Origin: Geminicoccaceae bacterium
GTDB lineage: Bacteria; Pseudomonadota; Alphaproteobacteria; Geminicoccales; Geminicoccaceae
Assembly (NCBI GenBank): GCA_025999455.1
Contig: AP024683.1
Span: 3,474,451-3,538,450, forward strand
Direction of reading: 5' to 3'
Length of the DNA stretch: 64,000 bases
Part shown: positions 52,337-60,491 of the stretch, piece after piece
How the letters are laid out: each line of letters begins with the position of its first letter
How positions within the stretch are numbered: position 1 is the stretch's first letter
Notes under the pieces: generated by a model
Told to the model about the DNA's origin: nothing
The model's input: the letters and a program-made list of their open reading frames with translations, nothing else
The model's database searches: none
Program-made: the position numbers and the translations under genes

Positions 52337-52992
52337 CGTTCGGGGCGTCTGGCTTCCATGGCGCACGCATCGACGAAACGGCCAGGATCTTCGACGAACG
52401 CAAAGGCGCGCTCGCTCGAGTCTCCGAACTGGGCCCGCCGGATATCGACGAAACCATGCTGTTGTAGGGCTGCCGAGAGCGAACGGTAATCCCACATCCA
52501 AAGATGCCGACTGTTTCCCAGCCACTCTCTAAGAAATTGCCCGAGACCCTTCGGCCGCCGCTCCCAACCCAGATGCGTCTCTCTCATGAAAATCGGCGCT
52601 GCGTCCGAGCCCTTGGTGATCAGATTATCGAGATATTTCCGGGCCGCAGCCTCGAGATCAGGCACGACCAGCCGAAAGATGCCACCCGGACGCAAAATTC
52701 TAAAGGTTTCCGCGAGTGCTTTGTTGAAATCGTCGAGCGCCAAATGCTCGAGAACGTGACTGGCATACACTGCTCTGCAGGAAGCCGTCTCCACAGGCAA
52801 CCCACGCCTCACGTCACCAAATCGTACGTTGGGCGGAAACTTCGGGCCCTTTCGGGGTAGCAGCGCTCCGATCACCGGCACTCGGCCGACGAGCAAAGTC
52901 GGCGATGCGTCGAAGTTGATCCACCCATCGGGCGCACAGAGACCGCAGCCGTACTGAACAAAGAGGCCGAGATCGCTGGAGGTCATCGTCAT
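52333..52992 (-). CDS. SAM-dependent methyltransferase, type 11-like
   Basis: About 219 residues. It lacks a classical glycine-rich motif I at the start but has YGCGLCAPDGWINFDASPT, the YASHVLEHLALDDFNKALAE block and ILRPGGIFRLVVPDLE, a pattern of capsule-locus methyltransferases. The ATG at 52992 has ggaagac upstream; the frame is open to 53046. Its DNA is somewhat A/T-richer than the neighbours. It is coupled to the GT4 gene. Confidence 0.78.
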   Translation of the reverse strand: MTMTSSDLGLFVQYGCGLCAPDGWINFDASPTLLVGRVPVIGALLPRKGPKFPPNVRFGDVRRGLPVETASCRAVYASHVLEHLALDDFNKALAETFRILRPGGIFRLVVPDLEAAARKYLDNLITKGSDAAPIFMRETHLGWERRPKGLGQFLREWLGNSRHLWMWDYRSLSAALQQHGFVDIRRAQFGDSSERAFAFVEDPGRFVDACAMEARRPER

Positions 52993-53143
52993 TGGAAACT
53001 GTCTTCCGGCCAGACTGTCAAAGAGATGATCGGCGCGAAACAACACGCGTTTAGAGCTTTTGATCTTTCAAAGCTACCGCACGCCGGGTGACTCGGCGTC
53101 ACCGGCGTGCATCTTCCCGCACCGCGACCGGGCCGCGGGCGGG

Positions 53144-53791
53144 TCAGGGCAGCGGGAGGAGTTGCTCCCGCTGCAGGATCACCGGGCGCTCGGCACCCAG
53201 GATCTCGAGCAGGACAGCCACCCGGCCCTTCTCGTCGAGGCGCGTGACGGTCGCGAGGCGATCGGCGAAAGGCCCGGCCAGCACCCGGACCTTCTGGCCG
53301 ACCGCCACCTCGAGCCCGTACCGCACGACCCCGTCTGCATCGGCAAGGGCCTGCAGGCCCTCGACCACACCCCGGGGCACGGGCCGCGGCCGGTCGCCGT
53401 CCATGATCAGACCGATCACGCCGAAGGTGCCGTTGACCGAACGCCAGCGGTCGCGCGCGAGGTCGAGGGCGACGAAGCCGTAGCGCGGGAAGAGCGCGGT
53501 CGCGACCGTTCGGACCCGCCGCGCGTGCCGCACGGTGCGGGCGAGCAACGGCAGCCAGCCGCGGAAGCCCTGCCGAGAAAGGTTCTCGAACGCCCAAGCC
53601 TCGCGCCTGGGCTGGGTGTGGACGCAGTACCACCGTTCCCCCGGCCCGAGGGCCGGAGTGGACCAGCGCTCCCCCGACGCGAGCGTCGGAACGGACGAGC
53701 ACGCGCCCGAAGCCTGCGCCCGTGCACCCATGGACCCTTCACCCGCGCGCGGCGGCTCCCCGGCCGAAGTCTCCGAGCCCGGCTCGCTCAT
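53144..53791 (-). CDS. NusG/RfaH-type specialised antiterminator
   Basis: 215 residues. After a ~50-residue Ser/Gly/Ala extension comes an NGN domain (RWYCVHTQPRREAWAFENLS, then FPRYGFVALDL) and a C-terminal KOW-like segment (GQKVRVLAGPFADRLATVTR, REQLLPL end). Paralogues of NusG encoded in long polysaccharide operons (RfaH, UpxY, LoaP, TaA) let RNA polymerase read through to distal genes. It is the second gene of this ~15-kb operon, just after the priming transferase (4-bp overlap), which fits that role. Confidence 0.85.
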   Translation of the reverse strand: MSEPGSETSAGEPPRAGEGSMGARAQASGACSSVPTLASGERWSTPALGPGERWYCVHTQPRREAWAFENLSRQGFRGWLPLLARTVRHARRVRTVATALFPRYGFVALDLARDRWRSVNGTFGVIGLIMDGDRPRPVPRGVVEGLQALADADGVVRYGLEVAVGQKVRVLAGPFADRLATVTRLDEKGRVAVLLEILGAERPVILQREQLLPLP

Positions 53792-55280
53792 GCCGGGGCC
53801 CCCGTGGGTTCGAGCGCGGCGAGCGCGCGCCGCACCTCGACCTCGTTCACCCGCTCGCCGCGGACGACCATGACGAGGGTGAGCCAGAGGATCCGCAGGT
53901 CGAGCGTGAAGCTCGCATGGCGCAGGTACCAGAGGTCGAGCGCGTACTTCTCGCGCGGGCCGAGGATCTGGCCGCCGTTGACCTGGGCCCAGCCGGTGAG
54001 GCCGGGCCGTATCCGGGCGCGCTCGCGGCCACCGTCCGGCAGGGCGGCGAGGTCGGCCTCGACGAGCGGGCGCGGGCCCACGAGCGCCATGTCCCCCACC
54101 AGCACGTTCCAGAGCTGGGGTAATTCGTCGAGCCGGAAGCGGCGTAGGAAGCTGCCGAGCGGGGTCTGCCGCTCGTCCTCGCGCAGGAGCCGGCCGTCCG
54201 GGCCGATCGGGTCCTTCAAGGTCTGGAACTTGACCAGGGTGAAGGGGACGAGGCCGCGGCCGCGGCGGACCTGACGGAACAGGACGGCCCGGTCGATCCC
54301 GACATAAACGGCGAGCCCGATCCCGAGCAGCAACGGTGCGGCCAGCACGAGCAGGACGGCCGCCACCGACGTGTCGAACGCCCGTTTCGTTTCGTGAGGA
54401 CGTAGGCGAGTGCCGCGGGCTCCTGAATCGCCACCGGGGACGCCGCCGGCTGTTCCTCCGCCGTTTCGCCGGCCCAGCGCAGCCGAAGGAGGTCGGAGAG
54501 AAAGTCCACGGGCAACCGCTCGACATAGGCGCGTTCGCGCAGCCGCCGCAGCGCTTCGGCCGGGAAGGCCGTGGGCGGCTCGGTGATCAACAGCCGCGCC
54601 GGGCGCAGGCCGCGGACCTGCAAGCGGGCGATCGCGGCGCCGAGATCGGAAAGGCGCCCCACGACCGGCACGCCCATGACTTCGCGGCCGAGCGTCGCGC
54701 CCTCGTCGAGGATCGCGACGGGCCGGTAGGCTGGCCCGCCGGCGTGGCGCAGGAGCTGGATCGCGAGCGCCGCCCCCTCGCCCGCGCCCACGAGCAGCAC
54801 CGGTCGGAACGCCCTCGGCGCCGTGTCTGCCGTATCGCCTCGCGCCGTCCGCCGCGGTGCGAGCAGCATCCAGCCGATCCGGGCCCCGGCCAGGAGGAGG
54901 AAGGTGAGGATCGCGAAAAGGATCGGCACCGACCGCGGCACCGCCTGGAGCCGGTCGATCAGGAAGAGCGCGACCGTGACCGCGCCCGCGAGGAGCGCGC
55001 TGCCGACCGCCAGGGCGGCGAGATCCGCCGCGGTCGCGAAGCGCCAGAAGGCGCGGTGCACCCCGCCGATCTCGAAGAGGACCACGGCGAGGACCGCGAC
55101 CACGACGAGATCACGCAGGAGGAGGTCGGCGAAGGCGAGGTCGAGGTCGCGGCGCAAGGCGAGGGCGAGCGGCCACGCGGCGATCGCCGCGGCGAGGTCG
55201 TAGCCCCGCGCGATCCGGGCACGGTGACGCTCGACCAGCCCGCCGATACCGGCCGCAATATCCCCGGTCGTAATTGCCAA
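53788..55280 (-). pseudogene. Polyprenyl-phosphate sugar-1-phosphate transferase, split by a 5-bp duplication
   Basis: The N-terminal part has four membrane helices (~20-120) and a Rossmann CoA_binding_3 domain (LLVGAGEGAALAIQLLRHAG); the C-terminal part is the catalytic Bac_transf domain (RQVRRGRGLVPFTLVKFQTL, RLDELPQLWNVLVGDMALVG, RPGLTGWAQVNGG). They lie in different frames, split where the coding strand reads acg-aaacg-aaacg-ggcg. Removing one 5-bp unit (tttcg twice, 54385-54394 on the plus strand) restores TKRAFDTSV, the normal entry to this domain. Together they form a ~495-residue WbaP/WcaJ-like enzyme that starts the repeat unit on undecaprenyl phosphate. The start is TTG at 55280. 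Confidence 0.8.
54385..54394. repeat. Pentanucleotide tandem duplication breaking the priming transferase
   Basis: tttcg occurs twice in tandem. One unit must be removed to join the two halves of the transferase in one frame. Such a short repeat can gain or lose a unit by slippage. Confidence 0.85.
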
Positions 55281-55289
55281 ACTACCACC
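55279..55289 (-). promoter_or_regulatory. ops-like element at the head of the polysaccharide operon
   Basis: The minus strand reads ggtggtagttt, one base from the ops pattern ggcggtagnnt that recruits RfaH to paused RNA polymerase. It ends inside the TTG start codon. A NusG/RfaH-type gene is second in this operon. The ops pattern is known from enterobacteria, so the match may be chance. Confidence 0.25.
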
Positions 55290-55484
55290 CCGAACGGATG
55301 TCGTTCAACACTCGCGGATGGACCCGGCCGCCTGACGGTAGTGCCGCCGGATCCTGAGACTTTCTTAACGAGCGACGACCTCGAGGCAAGCGATTTTCGT
55401 TGAAACTCGGAGAGAATAGTTAGCGACGTCATGAAACCATCGGGCGATCGTCGACGTTCGACGAGCGCCGCCTCACCCACCCCC
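55281..55484 (-). promoter_or_regulatory. Leader and promoter region of the polysaccharide operon
   Basis: About 200 bp with no gene, including an A/T-richer part (ttaagaaagtctc and taactattctctcc on the minus strand, 55355-55425). It is the only plausible promoter site for the long minus-strand locus. No -35/-10 pair can be assigned with confidence. Confidence 0.4.
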
Positions 55485-56495
55485 TCACCCGAACATCGGC
55501 TGCCGGCCCTCGATCGGATAGGCCGGATCGTTGTAGCCGGGCGTGCTCGGATGGCCCACGGGCACGAGCGAATCGACGAGGGCTTCGTCCTCCGGCGCGA
55601 AGGTGAAGGGCAGCGCCGCGAGATAGGCCTCGACTTGCGCGAGGTCGCGCGGGCCCACGATCGGGCTCGTCACGAAGCGGTTGGCGAGCAGCCAGCGCAG
55701 CGCGAATTGCACGGGCGTCATGCCGCGCTGCCTTGCGTGCTCGACGATCCGCTGGGCGATCGCGAGGCTCTCCGCCCGCCACTCGGTCTCCATCATCCGC
55801 TTGTCCTTGCGGCCGGCGCGGCTGTCCTCGGGCGGCGGTTCGCCCGGGCGGTACTTGCCCGTGAGGACCCCGCGGGCGAGCGGGCTGTAAGGTGCCACGC
55901 CGAGCCCGTAGTGACCGCAGGCCGGCAGGATCTCGACCTCGGGTTGGCGGTTCATGATGTTGTAATAAGGCTGGCAGACGACCGGCCGGTCGATCCCGGC
56001 TTGCTCGCACAGCCGGCAGATCTCGGCGATCCGCCAGGCGCGGTAATTCGAGAGGCCCACGTAGCGGATCTTGCCGGCGCGGACGAGATCGGCGAGGGCG
56101 CGGACCGTCTCTTCGAGCGGCGTGCCGTGATCTTCGCGGTGCAGATAGTAGATGTCGATCCAATCCGTGCCGAGCCGGCGCAGCGAGGCCTCGCAGGCTT
56201 CGATCACCCGGCGGCGCGAGAGGCCGCGCTCGTTCGGCCCCGGCCCGGTCGGGTTGGCGACCTTGGTAGCGAGGATCCACCAGGACCGCTCGCCGCGGAT
56301 CGCCCGGCCGGTGATCTCTTCCGACCGGCCCTCGGTGTAGACGTCGGCCGTGTCGACGAAGTTGAGCCCGGCCTCGCGCGCCCGGGCGACGATCCGCCGC
56401 GCGGTCGGCTCGTCGGCCGGCCCGCCGAACATCATCGTGCCGAGGCACAAGGGCGAGACCTTCAGGCCCGAACGGCCGAGCGGTCGATGGTCCAT
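55485..56495 (-). CDS. Aldo/keto reductase
   Basis: 336 residues. The AKR catalytic tetrad appears as Asp and Tyr in GLNFVDTADVYTEG, Lys in WILATKVANPTG and His in IYYLHREDHGTP; the NADPH-binding end is PIVGPRDLAQVEAYLAAL. It resembles YajO/Tas-type reductases. The ATG at 56495 has gggggagga upstream. It lies between the polysaccharide and Dnd loci and its direction matches both, but no functional link is visible. Confidence 0.92.
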   Translation of the reverse strand: MDHRPLGRSGLKVSPLCLGTMMFGGPADEPTARRIVARAREAGLNFVDTADVYTEGRSEEITGRAIRGERSWWILATKVANPTGPGPNERGLSRRRVIEACEASLRRLGTDWIDIYYLHREDHGTPLEETVRALADLVRAGKIRYVGLSNYRAWRIAEICRLCEQAGIDRPVVCQPYYNIMNRQPEVEILPACGHYGLGVAPYSPLARGVLTGKYRPGEPPPEDSRAGRKDKRMMETEWRAESLAIAQRIVEHARQRGMTPVQFALRWLLANRFVTSPIVGPRDLAQVEAYLAALPFTFAPEDEALVDSLVPVGHPSTPGYNDPAYPIEGRQPMFG

Positions 56496-56633
56496 GCGTT
56501 CCTCCCCCGGCCGGCCGCCTCGGCCGACCCACGCCTTCCTGGCGCAGCCCGAACCGGCCGGCAAGCGTCGCGCGCGGAGGTCGTCTGCGACCAGTGACGG
56601 CCCGAAGCGCCTAGCCCTAGGCGGCGGTCCGCT

Positions 56634-58187
56634 TCAGCCGGCGCGCCAGACCACGACCTCGCGTGCCGGCTCGCCCCGGAGCTTCGCGAAGGCGTGGCCC
56701 GAGGCGAGGCGCTCGAGCCGGGCGTTCCCCCCGAAGATCCGCCGCGTCGCGCCGGGTCTGGCGTTCGTCGCGAAGGCCAGCACGAGCCCCATCTCGGCGA
56801 GGAAGTCGTCCTCTTCGCCCTCGAAATCGTCGGGCGATTGCGACACGAGCCAGACCATCCCGCCCTTCGAGCGCGACAGCCGCACGAGGTTCGAGAGCCC
56901 CGGAAGCTTGCGCCCGAGCACCCGATGCGCCTCGTCGATCACCGCGACGATCCGGAGCGCGCGGTTGCCGTCGGCATCGACCGGCGCGTCGGGCCGGCTG
57001 TTCAGCCAGCGGTCGAGGGCATCGGTGACGAGCGTGACGACGACGCTGCGCACGAGGTCCGGCAGATCCTGGCCGATCCGCACGACCCAGGATCGCGCGA
57101 AGAAGGCCGCCGGCGGCAGCTCCGGCGCGAAGAGCTCGAACCGGCAGATGTCGCGGAGGGTGGCCACGGCGCCGTCCTCGGCCTTCTCGCGTTCTCGGTA
57201 GAGCGCCACGAGCGCGTCGCGGACGTCGCTCAGCCGGCACGGACGGTGCTGCGCGAGCGCTCGCTCCGTCGACTCGGCCAAGAGGTCCCGCTGCTGCGCC
57301 CCGAAATCCGATCGTTTCAGGGTGGCGAGGCTGTCGCGCAAGCGTTGCGCGGTGAGTTCGAGTGCGTGCGGCTTCGTCTCGTCGAACGCGAGCACGTCGA
57401 GCGGCAGCGGTCGCTCGAGCGGATCGACGACCTGGGCACCGAACGCCCGGTCGAGTCCGTCTTCGCCGCCGGCGAGATCGCCTTTGAAATCGAAGGCGAG
57501 GATCGGCACGCGTGCCTGCGCCGCGAGCGCGTTGAGCATGAAACGTGCCGTGCGCGTCTTGCCGCTCCCGACCCCACCCATGATCGCGACGTGGGGGCTC
57601 GCGCCGGGGGCGACGGGGCAGAACCGGACGGGTTCGCTATTGTGGGCGTCCAAACCTCTCGGCCCGATCGGCAGAACGATCGGACGCGGCACCAATTCGT
57701 CCGCGTGCCCCGGTGGCCCGATGTCGTCGTCGGGGGGACGGCCGGAGGGCAGTGCGGTCTCAGCCAATCGCCGCCAGAAATTGATCGCACTCCTGTTCGA
57801 ACTCTCGAGGAGTTCGGACAACATCTTCATCCCGCGCACCCAATGGTCGCGCACCCGCCGCTGCAGATCGGCGATGGATTCGATCGGCCGTTCCTCGTAC
57901 TCGATCAACAAAGATAGCCAAGTGGCGAGGACGTCGCCCGTCCCGAACAGCACGTCGCCGCGTATCGTACGGCCCGGCTCGCCCTGCGCGGGTGGCGGGG
58001 CCTCGGGGACCGCGAGCGACCGGGCGATCGCCAGTCGCGCCGGAATGTTGTGCGTGCCGAAGCCCAAGAGGTCCTTGAGCTCCCCGGCCAGCGCGTCCGT
58101 TTCGCGGGTAGCCCGGAACGCGGCGGTCGCGACCTCGTCCAGGGTCACGGCTGGCCCCCCCTCACGTCCGTCGTTGAACGTCATCAT
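56634..58187 (-). CDS. DndE-like domain fused to a HerA-type ATPase
   Basis: 517 residues. Residues ~15-125 match the DndE (DUF1832) pattern: LKDLLGFGTHNIPARLAIAR followed by RTIRGDVLFGTGDVLATWLS and VRDHWVRGM, where DndE itself has TGITPNIAARIAFFRS. Residues ~170-515 are a HerA/FtsK-type ATPase: Walker A GGVGSGKTRTA at 204-214, DFKGDL, Walker B VAVIDEAH at ~414-421 and sensor WLVSQSPDD. DndE is part of the DndCDE phosphorothioation complex; HerA ATPases translocate DNA in other defence systems. The fusion is my reading of one contiguous frame. It overlaps the dndD stop (ATGA) and is the last gene of the locus. Confidence 0.78.
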   Translation of the reverse strand: MMTFNDGREGGPAVTLDEVATAAFRATRETDALAGELKDLLGFGTHNIPARLAIARSLAVPEAPPPAQGEPGRTIRGDVLFGTGDVLATWLSLLIEYEERPIESIADLQRRVRDHWVRGMKMLSELLESSNRSAINFWRRLAETALPSGRPPDDDIGPPGHADELVPRPIVLPIGPRGLDAHNSEPVRFCPVAPGASPHVAIMGGVGSGKTRTARFMLNALAAQARVPILAFDFKGDLAGGEDGLDRAFGAQVVDPLERPLPLDVLAFDETKPHALELTAQRLRDSLATLKRSDFGAQQRDLLAESTERALAQHRPCRLSDVRDALVALYREREKAEDGAVATLRDICRFELFAPELPPAAFFARSWVVRIGQDLPDLVRSVVVTLVTDALDRWLNSRPDAPVDADGNRALRIVAVIDEAHRVLGRKLPGLSNLVRLSRSKGGMVWLVSQSPDDFEGEEDDFLAEMGLVLAFATNARPGATRRIFGGNARLERLASGHAFAKLRGEPAREVVVWRAG

Positions 58188-60280
58188 CGGGACCCCCCAA
58201 CTGCGCCGTCGAGGCCGGTCCCAGGGAAATATCCCGTAACCGGAAACGTGACGCGGATGTCCCCCCGGGTCACGCTCTCCAGCCGATAGGCTTTGGCGAT
58301 CTTGGGGCGGATCGCCTCCAGGTAGGGACCTACCACCTCAGTGTTCGTCGAAATGAGGATCACCTGGCCTTCTCGATCGGCCAGATGTTTCAAGACGTTC
58401 AACCGATGTTCCTCGTCCAGCCGACCGACGGGCGTGTCGATGACGAGGGGAAACGTACGTCCGGAGACTTTGGCGACGGCTGCGAAAAGAGCCTGGGTGA
58501 AGATCTGCTTTTCGCCGGCCGAGAGATCGAACTCCCGCATGTTCCGGCCTTCGCGACTCAGGAGCCTCAGTTCCCCAGACGCCGAGATTTCGACCTTGTG
58601 GAAATAATCCGACCTGTGCGCCATGTTTTGGACAGCTCTTGTCATCTCCCGCCCGATCGCCTCAGCCTGCAAGAGCCACGCTTCGTCAATGAGCGCGCTG
58701 AGCATTTCTCGAAGCTTATCGGCCTGGGCGGCTCGTCGAAGGAACGGTTGAGACCCCTCGACGCGTTCTGTCAGGCGCGCCAACTCTGCCCGCTTCTGCC
58801 TCAACTCCGGCCACTTCGACCTCAAGGCATTCTCGATTTCTCCCTTCTCCCGGTTCAGGCCATCGATCCGCGTCGTAAGCTCCCGAAGCTCTTTCCTTTT
58901 ACCCTCCAAGGCGGGACCAACTACCTGGATCGATTCTATGAGACGTCCCAGCTCTTTGATTTTGGCGCTCGTCTCGTTTATTTTGACAGCGAGGCCTCTG
59001 ATGATTTCTAAGGTAACGTGCCGCGCTCTTTCCAACCGAAGCCGGATCCGCGCGTTTGTACCACCTGTCGCGTGGGGGTGGCGCAGATCAATCGGTATCC
59101 CAGGCGGCGGAGGATTCCAAAGGCGATCGAGCCCCGCTTCGATCGCAGTCCTGACCGCCACACGCTGAGGCGGGGCAATCGGCGGTACGACTTCATCCAA
59201 ACGACGGTCGATCTCGGCCCAAACCATTTCGATCCGGGCACGCGTTTCTTCGCGCCCCACAAGCCAACGTTCGCGCTTTGCTTCCTGTTCGAGCCGTGCG
59301 TCCGTCTTCAGATGCAAATGCGTACCCACAAGCGCAAGCGGCAAGTCCGCTTCCGCAAGAAAGGCGAGCTTGCTTTCCGCCTCCTCGAAAATCTTCTCCT
59401 GACGGGTCCGCTCTTCGATGAGCTCCTGTAGCTGAGCCTGGGTTCCCGGTCCATATCCGCTAAGCTCTTTTAATAGTTTATCTCGCTTTAACTCGGACTC
59501 CACAAGCTCTTTATTTATCTCACTTAACCTTTTTTCCTTCTCCACCAAATTCCCCTCCGCAGACGCAATTTCGCCTTGAAGCCTTACCATTTCCTCGTCA
59601 CAATCCATCGGTATCATTGTCCTCCGATTATCTGCGTATCGCTTCAAATCCTCTGCAAGCCGTCTTAACCAACTGAGACCGAGAAGGCCTTCTATGCTCT
59701 CTCGAATCTGCGTCGTCATGTCGCGCTCGGCGAAGACGGACGCAGCTTCTCCGTCGAATAAGAAGAACGACGCCTGGTTGGTCGGAAGGAAATTTCGGAA
59801 AATCCACTCGCGATACCAACTCTCGCGATACGGTTCATCGTCGGGAGGACCAATCGGCCGCCGCGCGACGCCTTCAAGGACCCTCAACTCTTCGCAATCC
59901 GGCAGCAACTCGCCAGAATCGGAATAATGCCAGATCCTCGTGAGCCGATAGGGCTTCGCGTGACGGTCTTCGAACTCCAAGGTAATCGACGTGGAGCTCC
60001 GCCCAGACGACAATGCTGCGGCATGGAGACAACCTCTCATGAATTTTCGAAACGATACACGCCTTTCTTCCTCATCTATTCCCGGGCGAGCCCGATTGAT
60101 GAGCGAGAGCGCATCACGACCGTAAAGCCCGAGCGCAATCGCCTCGAAAAGCGTGGTTTTTCCGAAGCCATTCAACCCGCCGATGAGAATGACGTTTCGG
60201 CCGCCCTCCGGCCTCGGAAAATCGAACAACGCGTGCTCGTATGCTTTGAAATCACGAAGTTCGATTCTGCGGAGATACAT
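58184..60280 (-). CDS. dndD: DNA sulfur modification ATPase DndD
   Basis: 698 residues, normal for DndD. Walker A is GGLNGFGKTTLFEAI (~34-48), the Q-loop region NFLPTNQASFFLFDGE (~164-179), a long coiled coil runs from ~230 to ~560, and the ABC signature LSAGEKQIFTQAL and Walker B LVIDTPVGRLD lie near 610 and 635. DndD is the SMC-like ATPase that nicks or remodels DNA for sulfur insertion by DndC. The ATG at 60280 is preferred because family homology begins MYLRRIELRDF there. It overlaps the small ORF upstream by 29 bp. Confidence 0.92.
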   Translation of the reverse strand: MYLRRIELRDFKAYEHALFDFPRPEGGRNVILIGGLNGFGKTTLFEAIALGLYGRDALSLINRARPGIDEEERRVSFRKFMRGCLHAAALSSGRSSTSITLEFEDRHAKPYRLTRIWHYSDSGELLPDCEELRVLEGVARRPIGPPDDEPYRESWYREWIFRNFLPTNQASFFLFDGEAASVFAERDMTTQIRESIEGLLGLSWLRRLAEDLKRYADNRRTMIPMDCDEEMVRLQGEIASAEGNLVEKEKRLSEINKELVESELKRDKLLKELSGYGPGTQAQLQELIEERTRQEKIFEEAESKLAFLAEADLPLALVGTHLHLKTDARLEQEAKRERWLVGREETRARIEMVWAEIDRRLDEVVPPIAPPQRVAVRTAIEAGLDRLWNPPPPGIPIDLRHPHATGGTNARIRLRLERARHVTLEIIRGLAVKINETSAKIKELGRLIESIQVVGPALEGKRKELRELTTRIDGLNREKGEIENALRSKWPELRQKRAELARLTERVEGSQPFLRRAAQADKLREMLSALIDEAWLLQAEAIGREMTRAVQNMAHRSDYFHKVEISASGELRLLSREGRNMREFDLSAGEKQIFTQALFAAVAKVSGRTFPLVIDTPVGRLDEEHRLNVLKHLADREGQVILISTNTEVVGPYLEAIRPKIAKAYRLESVTRGDIRVTFPVTGYFPGTGLDGAVGGSR

Positions 60281-60488
60281 CCCCGCCACTCCCTTCGTTG
60301 CCAATCGTGTCAAAGAACTGATCGAAGAAACGCCACAGGCCACGTCGCCGAGCAAGCGAGTCCTTGTCGATCAACTCCTCCAAAAGCCGCTCCAGATCTG
60401 CAACGTTCAGACCGATGTCGCGGCAATGTTTCTCGACGAGGGCTCTTCCAGTGGGATCGTCGAACAGGACGACAGCGCCGCGAGCCAT
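60252..60488 (-). CDS. Small acidic protein between dndC and dndD
   Basis: 78 residues (MARGAVVLFDDPTGRALVEK, then a Leu/Glu/Asp-rich helical stretch and LWRFFDQFFDTIG). It starts 4 bp after the dndC stop and overlaps dndD, so it is part of the operon. It does not match DndE. Small proteins between the modification and SMC-like ATPase genes occur in several Dnd-like and ABC-ATPase defence loci; I cannot name the family with certainty. Confidence 0.7.
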   Translation of the reverse strand: MARGAVVLFDDPTGRALVEKHCRDIGLNVADLERLLEELIDKDSLARRRGLWRFFDQFFDTIGNEGSGGDVSPQNRTS

Positions 60489-60491
60489 GCC

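Noticed and set aside
60252-60488. DndE as the small gene between dndC and dndD
   Set aside because: Its sequence lacks the N-I-x-AR-x-A core and length of DndE; that pattern appears instead at the N-terminus of the gene at 56634-58187.
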